From contig OY747700.1 in the NCBI GenBank assembly GCA_963556495.2, forward strand, positions 5,583,020 to 5,647,019: a DNA stretch of 64,000 nucleotides. The letters are read 5' to 3'. Below, piece after piece: positions 63,904 through 64,000 of this stretch. The stretch is from Valencia hispanica (taxonomy: Eukaryota > Chordata > Actinopteri > Cyprinodontiformes > Valenciidae). The notes beneath the pieces are model-generated. The model did no database searches. It saw nothing but the letters and a program-made list of their open reading frames with translations, and was not told the DNA's origin. Made by a program: the position numbers and the translations under genes. Within the stretch, counting starts at the first letter, position 1. Each line of letters begins with the position of its first letter.

Positions 63904-64000
63904 CTGAGGGAAACGGATCAGAACCAGACAGAGAGGAGCGGATCATGATTTAATCGGATCTACTTGCATTTCTAAAAAACAAATAAAAACATTTGTGGGT

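Overview
This window is vertebrate genomic DNA, almost certainly from a ray-finned (teleost) fish. It has split genes with GT-AG introns, a nuclear tRNA gene, and many fish-type repeats: hAT-like and Tc1-like elements, CR1/L2/Rex-like LINEs and an L1/Tx1-like LINE. I see no bacterial, phage or CRISPR architecture. Three protein-coding genes account for all the convincing coding sequence.

(1) Positions 1-14850, + strand: the 3' half of a diacylglycerol kinase delta gene (dgkd). Fifteen exons from 1793 to the stop at 9238 encode the linker, the DAGK accessory domain and a C-terminal SAM domain. The last intron holds a 20-bp-unit minisatellite (7848-9115). The probable 3' untranslated region runs to a polyadenylation signal at 14825 and contains a 2.7-kb minisatellite of 28/34-bp units (11352-14085).

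(2) Positions 17598-27041, + strand: a complete ten-exon vitamin K-dependent coagulation protease (492 aa). It has signal peptide, propeptide, Gla domain, two EGF domains, activation peptide and a trypsin-like protease. Its Gla spacing and activation-peptide layout look most like factor IX. A tRNA-Leu(CAG) gene sits in its last intron and one intron appears to be GC-AG.

(3) Positions 32522-63903, - strand: a nearly complete masp1-type gene of the lectin complement pathway, with the MASP-3 protease. Only the first exon lies outside the window. Domain order is CUB1-EGF-CUB2-CCP1-CCP2-serine protease. The MASP-3 protease domain is split over three exons, with a 12.5-kb intron that is a nest of transposons. 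A 3.7-kb minisatellite of 33/36-bp units fills the intron inside CUB1.

The coagulation gene and masp1 converge tail to tail, and both encode secreted plasma proteases. The rest is introns and intergenic DNA full of mobile elements. Several have diagnostic target-site duplications, for example 792-1371, 21523-21748, 4576-5936 and 35140-43791. The long uninterrupted reading frames in the three minisatellites are by-products of stop-free repeats, not genes. I found no clearly new molecular system. The most unusual items are the split MASP-3 protease domain, the transposon nest, and the three large minisatellites in gene introns and a 3' UTR.
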